In this document: positions 1 to 9,612 of the stretch, in pieces | Layout: every line of letters starts with the position of its first letter | Numbering within the stretch: the stretch's first letter is position 1 | DNA from: Natranaerobius thermophilus JW/NM-WN-LF | GTDB lineage: Bacteria > Bacillota > Natranaerobiia > Natranaerobiales > Natranaerobiaceae | Reading direction: 5' to 3' | Length of the DNA: 64,000 nt | Assembly: GCF_000020005.1 (NCBI RefSeq) | Contig: NC_010718.1 | Coordinates: 2,624,001 to 2,688,000, forward strand | Translations under genes and position numbers: made by a program | Notes under the pieces: generated by a model | What the model saw: only the letters and a program-made list of their open reading frames with translations | What the model was told of the DNA's origin: nothing | The model's database searches: none

Positions 1-1676
1 CATATAAAATGGTGGACACTTGTGCAGGAGAGTTTGAAGCCAATACCCCTTATTACTACTCGGCTTATAATGAAGAAAATGAAGCTATACCTCCTTCTGA
101 ACCGACCCACGACAAACGAGTACTGGTCTTAGGAGCAGGCCCTATCCGAATCGGCCAGGGTGTAGAATTTGATTACTGTTCCGTTCATTCCGTCATGGCC
201 TTAAAGGATTTGGGTTACGAATCCCTTATCATCAATAATAACCCGGAAACAGTCAGTACTGATTTCAATATTTCAGATAGACTTTACTTTGAACCCTTGT
301 TCACTGAAGATGTAAATAGCGTCATTGCCCAGGAAAAGCCCCAGGGAGTTATCACCCAATTTGGAGGTCAAACAGCAGTTAATCTGGCTAGACCTTTAGC
401 AAATGACGGTGCTGAAGTTTTAGGAACAAGTGTTTCAGATATGGATAGGGCAGAAAACAGAGATAAATTTGATCAGCTTCTGAATAAACTGGGAATTGAC
501 CGACCTAAAGGTAAAACGGCAACTTCTACCAAAGAAGCAAAAGAAATAGCTGATGAACTAGGATATCCCCTAGTAGTAAGGCCTTCTTATGTCCTGGGTG
601 GTCGAGCCATGGAAGTGGTTTACACCCCCGAAGATCTGGAAACTTATATGACCTGGGCTGTAGAAGTTTCACCAGAGTATCCAGTGTTAATAGATCAATT
701 CCTCCAAGGCATGGAAATTGAAATCGATGCTGTGTGTGACGGTCAAGACGTAATCATCCCAGGTATCATGGAACATATCGAGCGTGCAGGTGTACACTCC
801 GGTGACAGTATGGCCATGTTCCCTGCCAAGTCCCTGGATGAGATCACTCGGGATAAAATCGTCAGCTACACCGAAGCTCTAGCAAAAGGATTGAATATTA
901 AAGGAATTATTAACATTCAATATGTGGTATACAACGGAAAAGTTTACGTCATCGAAGTAAACCCCAGAGCCTCCAGAACTGTCCCCTTTATCAGCAAAAT
1001 CACGGGAATACCCATGGTTAAAATAGCTACCAAGGCCATGATGGGACAAAGTTTCCAAGATCAAGGCTATAAACCCGGCTTAATGCCTGAACCTGATTAC
1101 TATGCAGTGAAAGCTCCTGTATTTTCCTTTGCCAAGCTAACCAGAGTTGATACCAGCCTGGGACCTGAAATGAAATCTACTGGTGAAGTTATGGGAATTG
1201 ACTACGATTTGAACACCGCATTGTATAAAGCCATGCTGGCCAGTGGATTCAGTATCAACCTGAACGGCGGTGTCTTAGTAACAGTAGCCGATCGAGATAA
1301 AGAAGCAGTTCGTCCCCTAGTAGAGAGATTTCAAAAGCTGGGCTTAAAAATCTTTGCCACTTCTGGAACTGCAGAGTTTTTACGCAACCAGGGAATAGAT
1401 GTAGAACAGGTTCCCAAAATAGTTGATGAAAGCCCCAATATTATTGACTTAATTAGAGAAGGACAAATAAACTACGTAATCAACACCTTTACAATCGGCA
1501 AAGAACCAGCCAGGGATGGTTTTAAAATCAGAAGGGCAGCTGTGGAAAACGGAATTCCCTGTCTCACCTCCCTGGATACAGCCAGTGCGCTATTGACAGC
1601 CATGGAATCCCTGGATAGAGGCGAATCTAAACAAGTTAAGTCCCTGCAAGATTATCTAAAAGAATTATCTAACTAA
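1..1676 (+). CDS. carB: Carbamoyl-phosphate synthase large subunit, C-terminal part (partial)
   Basis: The reading frame is open from the left edge (frame starting at base 3), so the N-terminal half lies outside the window. What is visible is the second ATP-grasp half and the C-terminal allosteric MGS-like domain. Recognisable stretches are [17 protein letters not shown] at the domain junction, [36 protein letters not shown] in the ATP-grasp, [12 protein letters not shown], and [10 protein letters not shown] in the MGS domain. The enzyme makes carbamoyl phosphate from glutamine-derived ammonia, bicarbonate and ATP for pyrimidine and arginine synthesis, in the cytoplasm with CarA, whose gene is not visible. 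A strong hairpin follows the stop. Family identity is certain; whether it belongs to an arginine or a pyrimidine operon cannot be told here. Confidence 0.97.
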   Translation, partial: YKMVDTCAGEFEANTPYYYSAYNEENEAIPPSEPTHDKRVLVLGAGPIRIGQGVEFDYCSVHSVMALKDLGYESLIINNNPETVSTDFNISDRLYFEPLFTEDVNSVIAQEKPQGVITQFGGQTAVNLARPLANDGAEVLGTSVSDMDRAENRDKFDQLLNKLGIDRPKGKTATSTKEAKEIADELGYPLVVRPSYVLGGRAMEVVYTPEDLETYMTWAVEVSPEYPVLIDQFLQGMEIEIDAVCDGQDVIIPGIMEHIERAGVHSGDSMAMFPAKSLDEITRDKIVSYTEALAKGLNIKGIINIQYVVYNGKVYVIEVNPRASRTVPFISKITGIPMVKIATKAMMGQSFQDQGYKPGLMPEPDYYAVKAPVFSFAKLTRVDTSLGPEMKSTGEVMGIDYDLNTALYKAMLASGFSINLNGGVLVTVADRDKEAVRPLVERFQKLGLKIFATSGTAEFLRNQGIDVEQVPKIVDESPNIIDLIREGQINYVINTFTIGKEPARDGFKIRRAAVENGIPCLTSLDTASALLTAMESLDRGESKQVKSLQDYLKELSN

Positions 1677-1692
1677 AACACCCTAAACACAA

Positions 1693-1751
1693 AAGCCCCG
1701 GGAAGCATATCAATAAGAGCTATTAGCTACATGTGATATGCCCCGGGGCTT
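1693..1751. terminator. Bidirectional terminator between carB and a convergent MCP gene
   Basis: AAGCCCCGGG at 1693-1702 pairs with CCCGGGGCTT at 1742-1751, and an inner GCATATCA at 1705-1712 pairs with TGATATGC at 1734-1741. Read on the minus strand the stem is followed by TTTT. It lies between convergent genes and can serve both. Confidence 0.9.
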
Positions 1752-1831
1752 ATCTTAATGTCTTAAATCCAGTTCATCCTGTGTGAACCTCTCATAACTA
1801 AAGGCACGAGAGTGCGTGACGAATTCTCCAA

Positions 1832-3803
1832 TTAGTATTTAAATTTAGAGGCTTCTTCTTGCATTTCCTGGGCTAACTTGGATAAATGCTCACTAGAACG
1901 AGCTATTTCTTCCATGGACGCCGTCTGTTCCTCAACCGATGAAGATATCTCTTCAGTACTGGAGGAATTCTCCTGAGCTATAGCCGATAAACTCTGAAGA
2001 GTATCTATGATTTCTTGTTTCTTTTCCTGCATCTGTGACCCGGTTTCATTTAAACTTTCAACAACTTGTCTAACCTTTTCGATACCCTCTGCAATTCCTT
2101 CAAATTTTGCATCGGCTGCTTTCACGTATTCGGTCTGTTCTTTGACTGTTCCACTAACTTCATCCATTGTTTTAACGGCAGTATTAGATTTATCCATTAA
2201 ATCGGCAACTATTTGTGAAATCTCCTCTGAATATTTATTGGAGTTCTCCGCCAGGTTCCTGATTTCATTGGCCACCACGGAAAAACCTGATCCTGCTTCA
2301 CCCGCCCTGGCTGCTTCAATACTGGCATTTAATGCCAGTAAATTGGTCTGTTCTGCAATATCTCTAATGGTATTACTGGCTTTTTCAATGTTATCGGCGC
2401 TATTTTTAGTTTCATTGATGATTCTAGCTATGTTTTGTGCTGAAGAATTACTCTCTTCAGTCTTGCTTGTCAACTGTTCAACGGCTTGTGAACCCTGATT
2501 TTTCAATTCAGTTACTTCTTCAACAACTTCATTTAACTGCCTGACATGGGCTTGTTCTTTCTCCACAATTTTGCCCAATTCCTCAGTACTGGCCGAAGCC
2601 TGTTCTGTACTTTCAGCCTGATTACTTGCTCCACTGGCAATATCTTCAACTGCCCGGGAAACTTCATTGGCAGCATTGGTATTTTCTGAGCTGTTAGCAG
2701 TTAATTCTTGAGAGGAAGAAGCCACTTGTTCTGATTTTTGTTCAATTCCCTGAAGTAATTCTGCTACATTTTGTCGCATACCTGTCACGGCTCTGGTTAT
2801 ATCGCCAATCTCGTCGCCTCTCTTTAGATATTTCATTGATTCAGCATCATCATTATAGGTGAAATCATAGTCACCTAATCGGCTAATAAGCTCTGTAAGT
2901 TCTGCAATTGGTTTTCCAGCTACCCTATTGACAAAATAAGACATTATTAAAGCTATTAGTACTGTTAATATCAGAGCAGTCATTATTACGGCCTGAGTGA
3001 ACTCAACATCCCCTAAAACAGCTTCATGGGGAACATCATAAAATAAAACCCAGTCCAATTCTTCAAGATACAAACTGCCTAGATAATGATCATCTGTGTC
3101 AATGACCTTGTCTTTTTCTTCCCATACTCTTCTCCAAATAATCATCAACTAACGTCTCTATTCTATCATTATTAGATTCTCCTTCTGTACCAGCAGCTAT
3201 AGTTCCACCTCTATCAACAATATATACAGAGCCAACATACTCTTCACTGATTTCACGTATGTACTCAGATAAAAATCCTAAATTAATATCAGCTCCTACA
3301 ACACTGTCTTCTAAAGGATATGACACTGTCACGGTATAGTCTCCACTTCCAGCATCTTCATATGGTTCTGTTATGAAAGTTTCACCATCTTGCATAGCCC
3401 CTTCGTACCAGACCCTTTCTCTTGGGTCGTAATCTTCTCCTAAATCCTGTTCTGGTTCTATTAACATTTCCCCATCTTCTGATCCTACATAAACATTCAT
3501 AATATGTTCATAATTATCCATATCCAAAATATTGCTATACATATTTCTTAATTCTTGTTCATCATAATCTATTTCTGTTTGTGAGTTGGCAAGACTTTCT
3601 ACCAAAATTGCTGTTTCATCAACTACTTCCATTATTTCTTCATTTGCTAAATGAACTTGACTTTCTATTTCACCTCTAACATACCCTCTCAAAGATGGAA
3701 GTGTATTAGTCACAACTACAAAAGATAGACCTATTATAGGAATCATAATCCCTATAATAAACATCATAAACAACTTATGACTAAGTTTCAACTTTTTTAA
3801 CAC
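1832..3803 (-). pseudogene. Methyl-accepting chemotaxis protein, dCache-like sensor, frameshifted
   Basis: Two overlapping frames together encode one chemoreceptor of about 655 residues. The first (GTG at 3803 behind a G-rich ribosome binding site, stop near 3099) has a membrane anchor at about residues 11-33 and the start of an extracytoplasmic Cache-type sensor. The second (frame open from about 3148 to 1832) continues the sensor, then has a transmembrane segment, a HAMP region ending [10 protein letters not shown], and the cytoplasmic signalling coiled coil with the hairpin tip [19 protein letters not shown]. The frames join by a +1 shift near GGAAGAAAAAG at about 3110-3122. If the shift is real, the product is a sensor fragment without signalling output; a sequencing error or recoding are alternatives. 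The C-terminal end faces a bidirectional terminator. Confidence 0.85.
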
Positions 3804-3830
3804 AACGGTCCCCCCATTCCTTTATGAAAT

Positions 3831-3850
3831 TTGTCTAAATTTGTCTAAAT
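3831..3850 (-). promoter_or_regulatory. Tandem decamer TTGTCTAAAT x2 upstream of MCP gene
   Basis: Two perfect copies of TTGTCTAAAT (plus strand) lie head to tail with exact 10-bp periodicity, 28 bp before the GTG start of the frameshifted MCP gene. Near copies with the same period occur before the c-di-GMP enzyme gene (7391-7410) and before the third MCP gene (9564-9583). This suggests a shared regulator site; the regulator is unknown. Confidence 0.5.
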
Positions 3851-3910
3851 TAAGAAGTGAATTGATTATACCATAAAAACCCAATTAATAACAAATATTG
3901 TTTTTACAAA

Positions 3911-3942
3911 AAACAGGCTTCTGATCAAATAGAAGCCTGTTT
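3911..3942 (-). terminator. Rho-independent terminator after HAMP-less MCP gene
   Basis: AAACAGGCTTCT (3911-3922) pairs perfectly with AGAAGCCTGTTT (3931-3942) around an 8-nt loop, and on the minus strand a T-run follows. It ends the transcript carrying the genes at 4016-7343. Confidence 0.93.
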
Positions 3943-4015
3943 GCTAGTTTAGACACTTATTAATTTCACAAGTTCAATTAAATTTTAGTTAATAGATATA
4001 ATTTTTAATTACTTT

Positions 4016-5497
4016 TCACTTAACATCCATACTTTTTGACAACTGGGATAGATCTGATATGACTGCTTCTAGATTTTGAATATCATCTTTAATGTTTTCC
4101 ACATTACTTGCCTGTTCCTGGGTAGATGCATTGATTTCTTCGGTATTTGAAGATGTTTGCTCTAAAGTTGAACTAATATTGTCCATAGAAGCTTCAACTT
4201 CTTCTATTGACGCCGATTGCTCCTCTGCACTTGATGCCACACTCTGAATTTCTATATCTAGTTCATGGATTGAATTAACCACTTCCTCCATTTTCTCTTT
4301 AACACTTTGAGATAGATCCAAAGCCTTATTTACTGGCTCTTCAGCACTTTCAGTGGCTTCTTTGGCCTCATGGGAGTTTTGAACAATTTCATTGGTTATT
4401 TCTCTAATTTCGTCAGTGGCCTGTGCTGATTGTTCAGCCAGTTTTCTGATTTCATCGGCAACCACACCAAAGCCTTTGCCATCTTCACCGGCTCTGGCCG
4501 CTTCAATTGATGCATTCAGTGATAATAGATTGGTTTGCTCGGAAATTTCATCAATCTTATCAACAAATTCTCTAACCTTATCAATTGAATCCACAGTTTT
4601 TTGAGTTTTCTCTAAAGTAGCTTCTCTTCCCTGGTTAACCACCTGCATTTGGTTAAAAGTTTCTTCCGCATAGCTTTTAGAAGTCTCTACATTTGATCTT
4701 ACGGTCGAACTTTTATCGGCAATGGTTTCCGACGATTCCGCCACACTCTGAGCAGACTTAGATATATCTTCAACTGCTTTTTTGGTTTCGCTAATTGTAC
4801 TAGCATTTTCTTGGGCTCCCTGGGCTACCTCATCAATACCAGAACTCACTTCACCCATGGCAGTTGAAACATCACTTATGTAGCTATTAACTTTTTGAGA
4901 AATTTCTTGGGCACTATCGCTTGTGTTATCAATTTTTTCTACCACCCTAGTTAAGTCTTCAGTTTTTTCCTGTTGGCTTTTAACAGCTATGTCAAGTTCA
5001 CTTTTAGATTCGCTGGCAATTTTAGTGACAAAAAATATTCCTATTAGAAACGCTACCATAGTTAGTATAGCAGTTATTAATTCTGCCGATGTTTGCGTAT
5101 TATATTGATTGTAAAAGTAATAGAAAATCAATATTACTGCAGATAAAGTACCAGAAATTAAAGCATACTTCCTATCTTGATATACAACAGCTATTAATAA
5201 TACCGGACACAAGGTCATAAAAGTAATACTGTATAAGCCAAAATAATTTGTAATTACATACAAAGCTAAAATTCCTATCAAGGCAATATATCTTATATAT
5301 AAGTCGTTACTATTTAAAAAAAACCTGATACCCACTATAACTAAAGTTATTAATGTTACTCCAATTAATATAATTATTTCTTCATTACTCCGATCACCCT
5401 CAAAGTATGAAGCCACATGTCCCATGATGTAAAATGTTGAAAAAACAACTACCAAAACCACTGTGAATAAATTAGCTTTCTTGTCTAAATTATTCAT
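4016..5497 (-). CDS. Methyl-accepting chemotaxis protein with polytopic membrane N-terminus, no HAMP
   Basis: The 493-residue protein starts with about six hydrophobic segments (roughly residues 10-165) in place of the usual two-helix sensor with an extracytoplasmic domain. It then runs directly into a long coiled-coil signalling domain with the conserved tip [20 protein letters not shown]. No HAMP or Cache domain is seen, so the stimulus may be sensed in or at the membrane. The ATG overlaps the last 8 bases of the upstream GGDEF/HD-GYP gene, so translational coupling is likely. The ribosome binding site lies in a GAGGGGGGG tract. A terminator at 3911-3942 follows the gene. The family is certain; the ligand is unknown. 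Confidence 0.93.
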   Translation of the reverse strand: MNNLDKKANLFTVVLVVVFSTFYIMGHVASYFEGDRSNEEIIILIGVTLITLVIVGIRFFLNSNDLYIRYIALIGILALYVITNYFGLYSITFMTLCPVLLIAVVYQDRKYALISGTLSAVILIFYYFYNQYNTQTSAELITAILTMVAFLIGIFFVTKIASESKSELDIAVKSQQEKTEDLTRVVEKIDNTSDSAQEISQKVNSYISDVSTAMGEVSSGIDEVAQGAQENASTISETKKAVEDISKSAQSVAESSETIADKSSTVRSNVETSKSYAEETFNQMQVVNQGREATLEKTQKTVDSIDKVREFVDKIDEISEQTNLLSLNASIEAARAGEDGKGFGVVADEIRKLAEQSAQATDEIREITNEIVQNSHEAKEATESAEEPVNKALDLSQSVKEKMEEVVNSIHELDIEIQSVASSAEEQSASIEEVEASMDNISSTLEQTSSNTEEINASTQEQASNVENIKDDIQNLEAVISDLSQLSKSMDVK

Positions 5498-7343
5498 TAA
5501 TGTTACCCCCCCTCAATAGCTCTAGAAATATTTCAACCAATTTTGGATCAAACTGAGTTCCCGCACATCGCTTAAATTCAGCGACAATTTCTTTTTCACC
5601 CATTGGCTCTTTGTAAGGCCTACCATTACTCATCACTTCATAAGCATCGGCAATGGCAGCAATTCTGGCCAGAAGGGGGATCTCCTCCCCTGATAATCCC
5701 CTGGGATAACCTGAACCATCCCAGTGTTCATGATGGGACAGGATTTCTTCGGCAACATGAGCAAATTCTTCAGTAGCTATAGCAATTCTGTAACCTATCT
5801 CGGGATGTTTTTTCATGATTGTCCACTCGTCTTCATTTAATGTCCCATTTTTAGTAAGCACTTCTTCAGGGATATTGATTTTACCGATATCGTGGAGGGT
5901 TATCAAAAGGTTTAGCCGGTTCAGTTCTGAATGAGATAAACCAATTTGTTTGCCAATTTCTCGTGCCATCATCAACATGCGCCGGGCATGGCTTTCTGTT
6001 TCAAAGCTCTTGGCTTCTAAGGCTTTTAAGAGGGCATTCACAACATCGCTTCGGGCACTTCGGCTCTCGGCCAGTTTTAACTTGTACATATCATTTTCTG
6101 CCCTAGTAAGAACTTCCATCATGTCCTCCTGAATACTCTCTTTAGTTGCCGTACCCACTGCCAGAGAGAGGGGGATGTTTTTCACATAAGTACCCTTGCA
6201 TTTATAATTTATTACCTTACATATGTCCCTAGCTTCTTCATCCGTAATATCCGGGAGTAGGATTACAAACTCATCTCCTCCCCACCTGGCAATTTCAGCT
6301 TTTTTACGAGATGATTCATCACATGATTCATGCAAAATCTGAGCTACCTTTAGTAACATTTCATCACCAACATGATGGCCGTAAGAATCATTAATCATTT
6401 TAAGTCCATTTAAATCTGCCATTATCACACTAATAGGGAAATAACTGCTACTTCCTTTTCGGGTTTCACCATCCAAGCGAGTTAGTTCACCTTCTAAATA
6501 AGCACGATTATACAGTCCAGTTAAACTATCGTGAAAACTTAAGTACTGAATTTTTTCATCCTTATTTCTGCGTACAGTAACATCTCGGGCTACTGACTGA
6601 AATTCAACTAGCTCACCCATGTCATTAAAAATAGGGCAATCAATCCAGTGCTGCCAATAAGCTTTCCCATCGGCACCGGTAACCTGATGTTCGTATGAAA
6701 GAACCCTGGGGTTATTCGTAAGGTTTTGATATTTTTGCCAAACTTTATCTCTTTCCTGCTCAGGGACAAACTCTATCCACTTTTTTCCCAGCAAATCATG
6801 TTTTGTCTGACCAAAAAAATTACAATAAGATTTGTTAACAAAGGTTAAAGTGGTATCAGGAAGCCACCTGCACACCAGCTCTAACTGCTCTTCTATTAAA
6901 GCCTGATACCTAGCCTTTTCCCGAAGAAGCTTGTCCTCTGCCCGTTTTTGCTTACTAATATCTATAAAAGAACCCACTAATTTTAAAGGCTTGCCCTGCT
7001 CATCCTCAACTAAAGAGGCAGACAAGTGAACATCAAACAATTCTCCATCTTTTTTTCGGGCAATCAATTCGCCAACCCAAGTCCCCTTTTCAAAAAGCTC
7101 ATCCAAAATCTTTTGGGTTTTGTCAATGTTTTTCCAAAACTCCAGAGCGGACCGGCCTAAAATTTCTTGTTCTTCTTCATACCCCCACAAATCTAAAAAG
7201 GATTGATTGACATAAGTGATATATCCTTCCAAATCCGTAAAGGCAATGGCATTAATGGACGAATTTATAGCCTGTTCTTTTACTTTCAATTCTTTATTTA
7301 TGTGGTCAGTAATTCTATTAACATCGCTTTTTAAGTCGTTCAT
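5490..7343 (-). CDS. PAS-PAS-GGDEF-HD-GYP c-di-GMP turnover protein
   Basis: A cytoplasmic protein of 617 residues without transmembrane segments. Two PAS domains (about 22-135 and 140-260) precede a GGDEF domain (about 265-430) with the intact active-site motif RWGGDEF, and a C-terminal HD-GYP phosphodiesterase domain (about 435-605) with [23 protein letters not shown] and the DAYEVM helix. Both synthesis and hydrolysis of c-di-GMP are therefore possible, with PAS domains setting the balance. The ATG follows a G9 ribosome binding region. Its stop overlaps the next MCP gene, pairing a second-messenger enzyme with a chemoreceptor. A c-di-GMP-I riboswitch lies about 2 kb upstream on the same strand (9301-9380). 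Confidence 0.95.
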   Translation of the reverse strand: MNDLKSDVNRITDHINKELKVKEQAINSSINAIAFTDLEGYITYVNQSFLDLWGYEEEQEILGRSALEFWKNIDKTQKILDELFEKGTWVGELIARKKDGELFDVHLSASLVEDEQGKPLKLVGSFIDISKQKRAEDKLLREKARYQALIEEQLELVCRWLPDTTLTFVNKSYCNFFGQTKHDLLGKKWIEFVPEQERDKVWQKYQNLTNNPRVLSYEHQVTGADGKAYWQHWIDCPIFNDMGELVEFQSVARDVTVRRNKDEKIQYLSFHDSLTGLYNRAYLEGELTRLDGETRKGSSSYFPISVIMADLNGLKMINDSYGHHVGDEMLLKVAQILHESCDESSRKKAEIARWGGDEFVILLPDITDEEARDICKVINYKCKGTYVKNIPLSLAVGTATKESIQEDMMEVLTRAENDMYKLKLAESRSARSDVVNALLKALEAKSFETESHARRMLMMAREIGKQIGLSHSELNRLNLLITLHDIGKINIPEEVLTKNGTLNEDEWTIMKKHPEIGYRIAIATEEFAHVAEEILSHHEHWDGSGYPRGLSGEEIPLLARIAAIADAYEVMSNGRPYKEPMGEKEIVAEFKRCAGTQFDPKLVEIFLELLRGGNINE

Positions 7344-7390
7344 ATACTAAGCCCCCCCCCACGTATAAATCTTACTAAATCAATAATTTT

Positions 7391-7410
7391 TTGTTAAAAT
7401 TTGTCGAAAA
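7391..7410 (-). promoter_or_regulatory. Degenerate copy of the tandem decamer before the GGDEF/HD-GYP gene
   Basis: TTGTTAAAAT followed directly by TTGTCGAAAA on the plus strand matches the 10-bp tandem motif TTGTCTAAAT seen before the MCP gene at 3803. It lies 48 bp upstream of the ATG. Confidence 0.35.
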
Positions 7411-7500
7411 TTCCCATAAATTTATTATAACATTTATTTTCTAAAATATTAATACTTGTTAATATTCTTACTAAAGTTTAAATTAGCATCATACAGTCAA

Positions 7501-7534
7501 AAAAAAACCTGACCCGAATAATCCGAATCAGGTT
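7501..7534 (-). terminator. Rho-independent terminator of the riboswitch-controlled operon
   Basis: AACCTGACCCGAA (7506-7518) pairs with TCCGAATCAGGTT (7522-7534), a 13-bp stem including G-T pairs with a 3-nt loop. On the minus strand it is followed by seven T. Confidence 0.94.
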
Positions 7535-7566
7535 GAACAATATTGGTTAAAATCATAAGATATCAA

Positions 7567-8532
7567 TCAAGCTTTTTGTGACAAGAAAGAGCCGCCTATA
7601 TTTCCCGAGACTATTTGATAGACATCTTCAGCTCCTTGCTGAATATTTGAAGCAAATTCCTGTCCACCAGAAACCATTTCCTCTTTGATTGTTGAAGCAG
7701 TTTGGGTTATATCTTCTCCAATAGAAACTGTATTTTCTTTAACATTTTCCCCTTCGTTTCTAACTATCTCGTAATTACTTTCAATATCCTCAATATGATT
7801 CTCTATTTCGGCATGTCCACTGCTAATTGTATCAGGAATTCTATTAAATGGTTCTTTAACTTCTGAAAACTCTTGGAATCCTTGGTAAACCCCGACGGCT
7901 CTATCTACAACACCATCCCCCTCTTTAAAGCCTTCTGCCACATGATTTACTCCTCGAGCTACGGCTCCTGCAGTTTTGGCAACATCTTTACCAACAGTAA
8001 CTGCAGTTTCTACCCCCGTTGAAGCTATATCTCTAGCTGAACTTCTCATTTCACCAGCAACATCTCGTATTTCTGTAGCACTTTCCCTTATCTCATCATA
8101 ACTGTGTTCAACTTGTTCTGCTGTCTTATTTACTTCAGTTTTAACATTGTCTCTAGTTTCCTGAATAGTTTCTGTAACTTCTTGCGTTGTTTCCTGAACA
8201 GTTTCTCCAATTTGAACTATGCCATCTTTAACCTGTTCTCCTACCGATACTGCTGTTTTTACAGTTTCTCTAGCAGTATCAGCAGCTGTTTCAACCCCTT
8301 CTCTAACACGAGTAGTAATTGTATCGATAACTCCTTTGTCTTCTTGATTAGTCTTCGTATCTTTAGTTTCTACCTCTTCTTGTGTTTTTTGAATTTCTTT
8401 TGCTTGTGTATTTTGCTGATCATCAACCTGTTTATCTGTTGATTTTGATTCTTGAGTTTGTTGGGGCTGGATTGATTGAATTCTCTCTGTAACTAACCCT
8501 GTTAACCTACCTCCTCCTTCAATAATAGTCAT
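7567..8532 (-). CDS. Low-complexity helical (apolipoprotein/LEA-like) protein, second gene of c-di-GMP riboswitch operon
   Basis: A protein of 321 residues with no signal peptide and no transmembrane segment. Residues about 20-70 are rich in Gln, Lys, Thr and Glu. Residues 70-320 are an almost continuous amphipathic helix with irregular 11-residue-like repeats of the type ETVQETTQEVTETIQET, as in late-embryogenesis-abundant, apolipoprotein or phasin-like proteins. No catalytic motif is seen. Its ATG overlaps the stop of the upstream CBM48-like gene (TAATG), so the two are translated together under the c-di-GMP-I riboswitch at 9301-9380. A desiccation or surface-coating role would fit the composition but is a guess. 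It ends before a strong terminator. Confidence 0.8.
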   Translation of the reverse strand: MTIIEGGGRLTGLVTERIQSIQPQQTQESKSTDKQVDDQQNTQAKEIQKTQEEVETKDTKTNQEDKGVIDTITTRVREGVETAADTARETVKTAVSVGEQVKDGIVQIGETVQETTQEVTETIQETRDNVKTEVNKTAEQVEHSYDEIRESATEIRDVAGEMRSSARDIASTGVETAVTVGKDVAKTAGAVARGVNHVAEGFKEGDGVVDRAVGVYQGFQEFSEVKEPFNRIPDTISSGHAEIENHIEDIESNYEIVRNEGENVKENTVSIGEDITQTASTIKEEMVSGGQEFASNIQQGAEDVYQIVSGNIGGSFLSQKA

Positions 8533-9212
8533 TAAACATCCCCCCTTATAGAATAATAACCTTTTTCTAATAATTGAAATTTATCTTCTAAAATAAATGC
8601 TCCATCCACAAACAATTTTAAAGTCCATAACCCGCAGGGTAGTTGATGCTTTGAATTTCTCAAATCTAACCAAAACCACAACATCTTTGTTTGAGTTTCT
8701 TTAGAATTAGTTTCAATAAGATAGTTTTCACTAACTTGAAATAAATTTCCTTGAGGTGTATACCATGCTGTAGTAATCGAATGAAGTCCAGTAACTTGTG
8801 TAAACAAAAACCTGGCAACAATTTTTTGATCCAAAAATCTATCATACTGCCTTTTATGATTCTTTATTGGTTTTTCGGACATTACTGAGGATAATTTATA
8901 CTCTTCAATATGGACACTATATTTTTGGTTATTGTACAACCTTTCCCCTCGTTCATTGATTATTATGACTGACCAAATCTGATCATCGTTGTCTAGCATA
9001 TAAATATTAGCTTTAGGATCATTAAGTCTCAAATTTCCATTTATTAAAAAGGCATACAAATGTTCACCCGGTGGCAGTTTTATCGTTTTTAACCAACAGT
9101 CTTTATCTTCTTCCATTAGCAAACTATTTTGATATTTAGTGAAATTTCCGATTATTTCAACATATTCTATCGGAATATTGGGATCTTTATCTAAACTTAA
9201 AGTAACTTCCAC
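8532..9212 (-). CDS. CBM48/AMPK-beta-like two-domain beta-sandwich protein
   Basis: A protein of 226 residues without signal peptide. Residues about 1-95 resemble the glycogen-binding E-set fold: an N-terminal beta strand, VEIIGNFTKY, WLKTIKLPPGEHLYAFLING and DPKANIY follow the order seen in AMPK-beta/CBM48 modules. Residues about 120-220 form a second Ig-like unit with W-Y-T-P-Q-G and P-C-G-L-W-T-L-K-L-F-V-D-G. No enzyme domain is attached. It is the first gene after a c-di-GMP-I riboswitch and terminator (9252-9380), so its expression should follow c-di-GMP. It is translationally coupled to the coiled-coil gene downstream. A polysaccharide- or protein-binding role is an inference from the fold. 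Confidence 0.75.
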   Translation of the reverse strand: MEVTLSLDKDPNIPIEYVEIIGNFTKYQNSLLMEEDKDCWLKTIKLPPGEHLYAFLINGNLRLNDPKANIYMLDNDDQIWSVIIINERGERLYNNQKYSVHIEEYKLSSVMSEKPIKNHKRQYDRFLDQKIVARFLFTQVTGLHSITTAWYTPQGNLFQVSENYLIETNSKETQTKMLWFWLDLRNSKHQLPCGLWTLKLFVDGAFILEDKFQLLEKGYYSIRGDV

Positions 9213-9251
9213 ATTATCACTTCCTTAGAATTACTTCTTTGAGAGTTTAGG

Positions 9252-9283
9252 TTAAAAAAAGCTACTTCACGAAGAAGTAGCTT
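9252..9283 (-). terminator. Terminator in the expression platform of the c-di-GMP riboswitch
   Basis: AAGCTACTTC (9259-9268) pairs with GAAGTAGCTT (9274-9283), followed on the minus strand by seven T. On that strand the sequence GAAGAAGTA just upstream can pair instead with TACTTCTTC inside the terminator stem, giving a plausible antiterminator. Confidence 0.9.
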
Positions 9284-9300
9284 CTGCTTACTTCTTCCTT

Positions 9301-9380
9301 GGCAACCCGACTGTCTTTTATTGACGTTTTGTCAACAAAAGACTCGTGGCTTTGCGCCCCCACCTCACGGCAGGTTTGCC
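9301..9380 (-). promoter_or_regulatory. Cyclic di-GMP-I (GEMM-I) riboswitch aptamer
   Basis: On the minus strand the aptamer runs GGCAAACC, a CCTGCC stem capped by the GNRA loop GTGA, then GGGGGCGCAAAGCCACG, a long variable stem with GTCTTTT and AAAAGAC arms, and CAGTCGGGTTGCC closing P1 with GGCAAACC. This follows the GEMM-I consensus, including the tetraloop and the GCAAAGCC core. A terminator with an alternative antiterminator pairing lies between it and the gene at 9212, so control is probably by transcription termination. Whether c-di-GMP switches expression on or off cannot be settled by eye. Confidence 0.93.
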
Positions 9381-9563
9381 ATTTTCAAGAAAGAATTATA
9401 GTATTTTAAATTAAAATATTGTAATATTGGTTCTGTTATTATTAACTTTCTAGTTAAATAGACAAAATCCTTTAGGACTATTGTATTATTTTTCCACACT
9501 ACTCTATAAAACATAAGAGAAAAGTTTTATAGAAATAATTTTAAAGTTAAAGTACAATATTAC

Positions 9564-9583
9564 CAGACAATATTAGACAATAT
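9564..9583 (+). promoter_or_regulatory. Tandem decamer before MCP gene at 9613
   Basis: CAGACAATAT followed directly by TAGACAATAT has the same AGACAA core and 10-bp period as the repeats at 3831-3850 and 7391-7410 (reverse orientation). It lies 30 bp before the ATG. The rest of 9381-9612 is AT-rich intergenic sequence that should hold the divergent promoters; no other site was recognised. Confidence 0.4.
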
Positions 9584-9612
9584 ATACCAAATTATAAGGA
9601 GGGAGGAAAAAT

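Noticed and set aside
2007-2498. Open frame of 163 codons on the plus strand inside the MCP gene
   Set aside because: It is antisense to the conserved signalling domain, has no ribosome binding site and no family resemblance; it reflects codon bias of the real gene. Other opposite-strand frames within MCP, P-type ATPase and surface protein genes were discarded for the same reason.
7352-7361. G9 tract in the ribosome binding region of the GGDEF/HD-GYP gene as a phase-variation switch
   Set aside because: G-rich stretches of 5-9 bases precede many genes here (for example 3811, 5505, 8537, 13206), so it looks like a common way of building Shine-Dalgarno sites and not a special switch.
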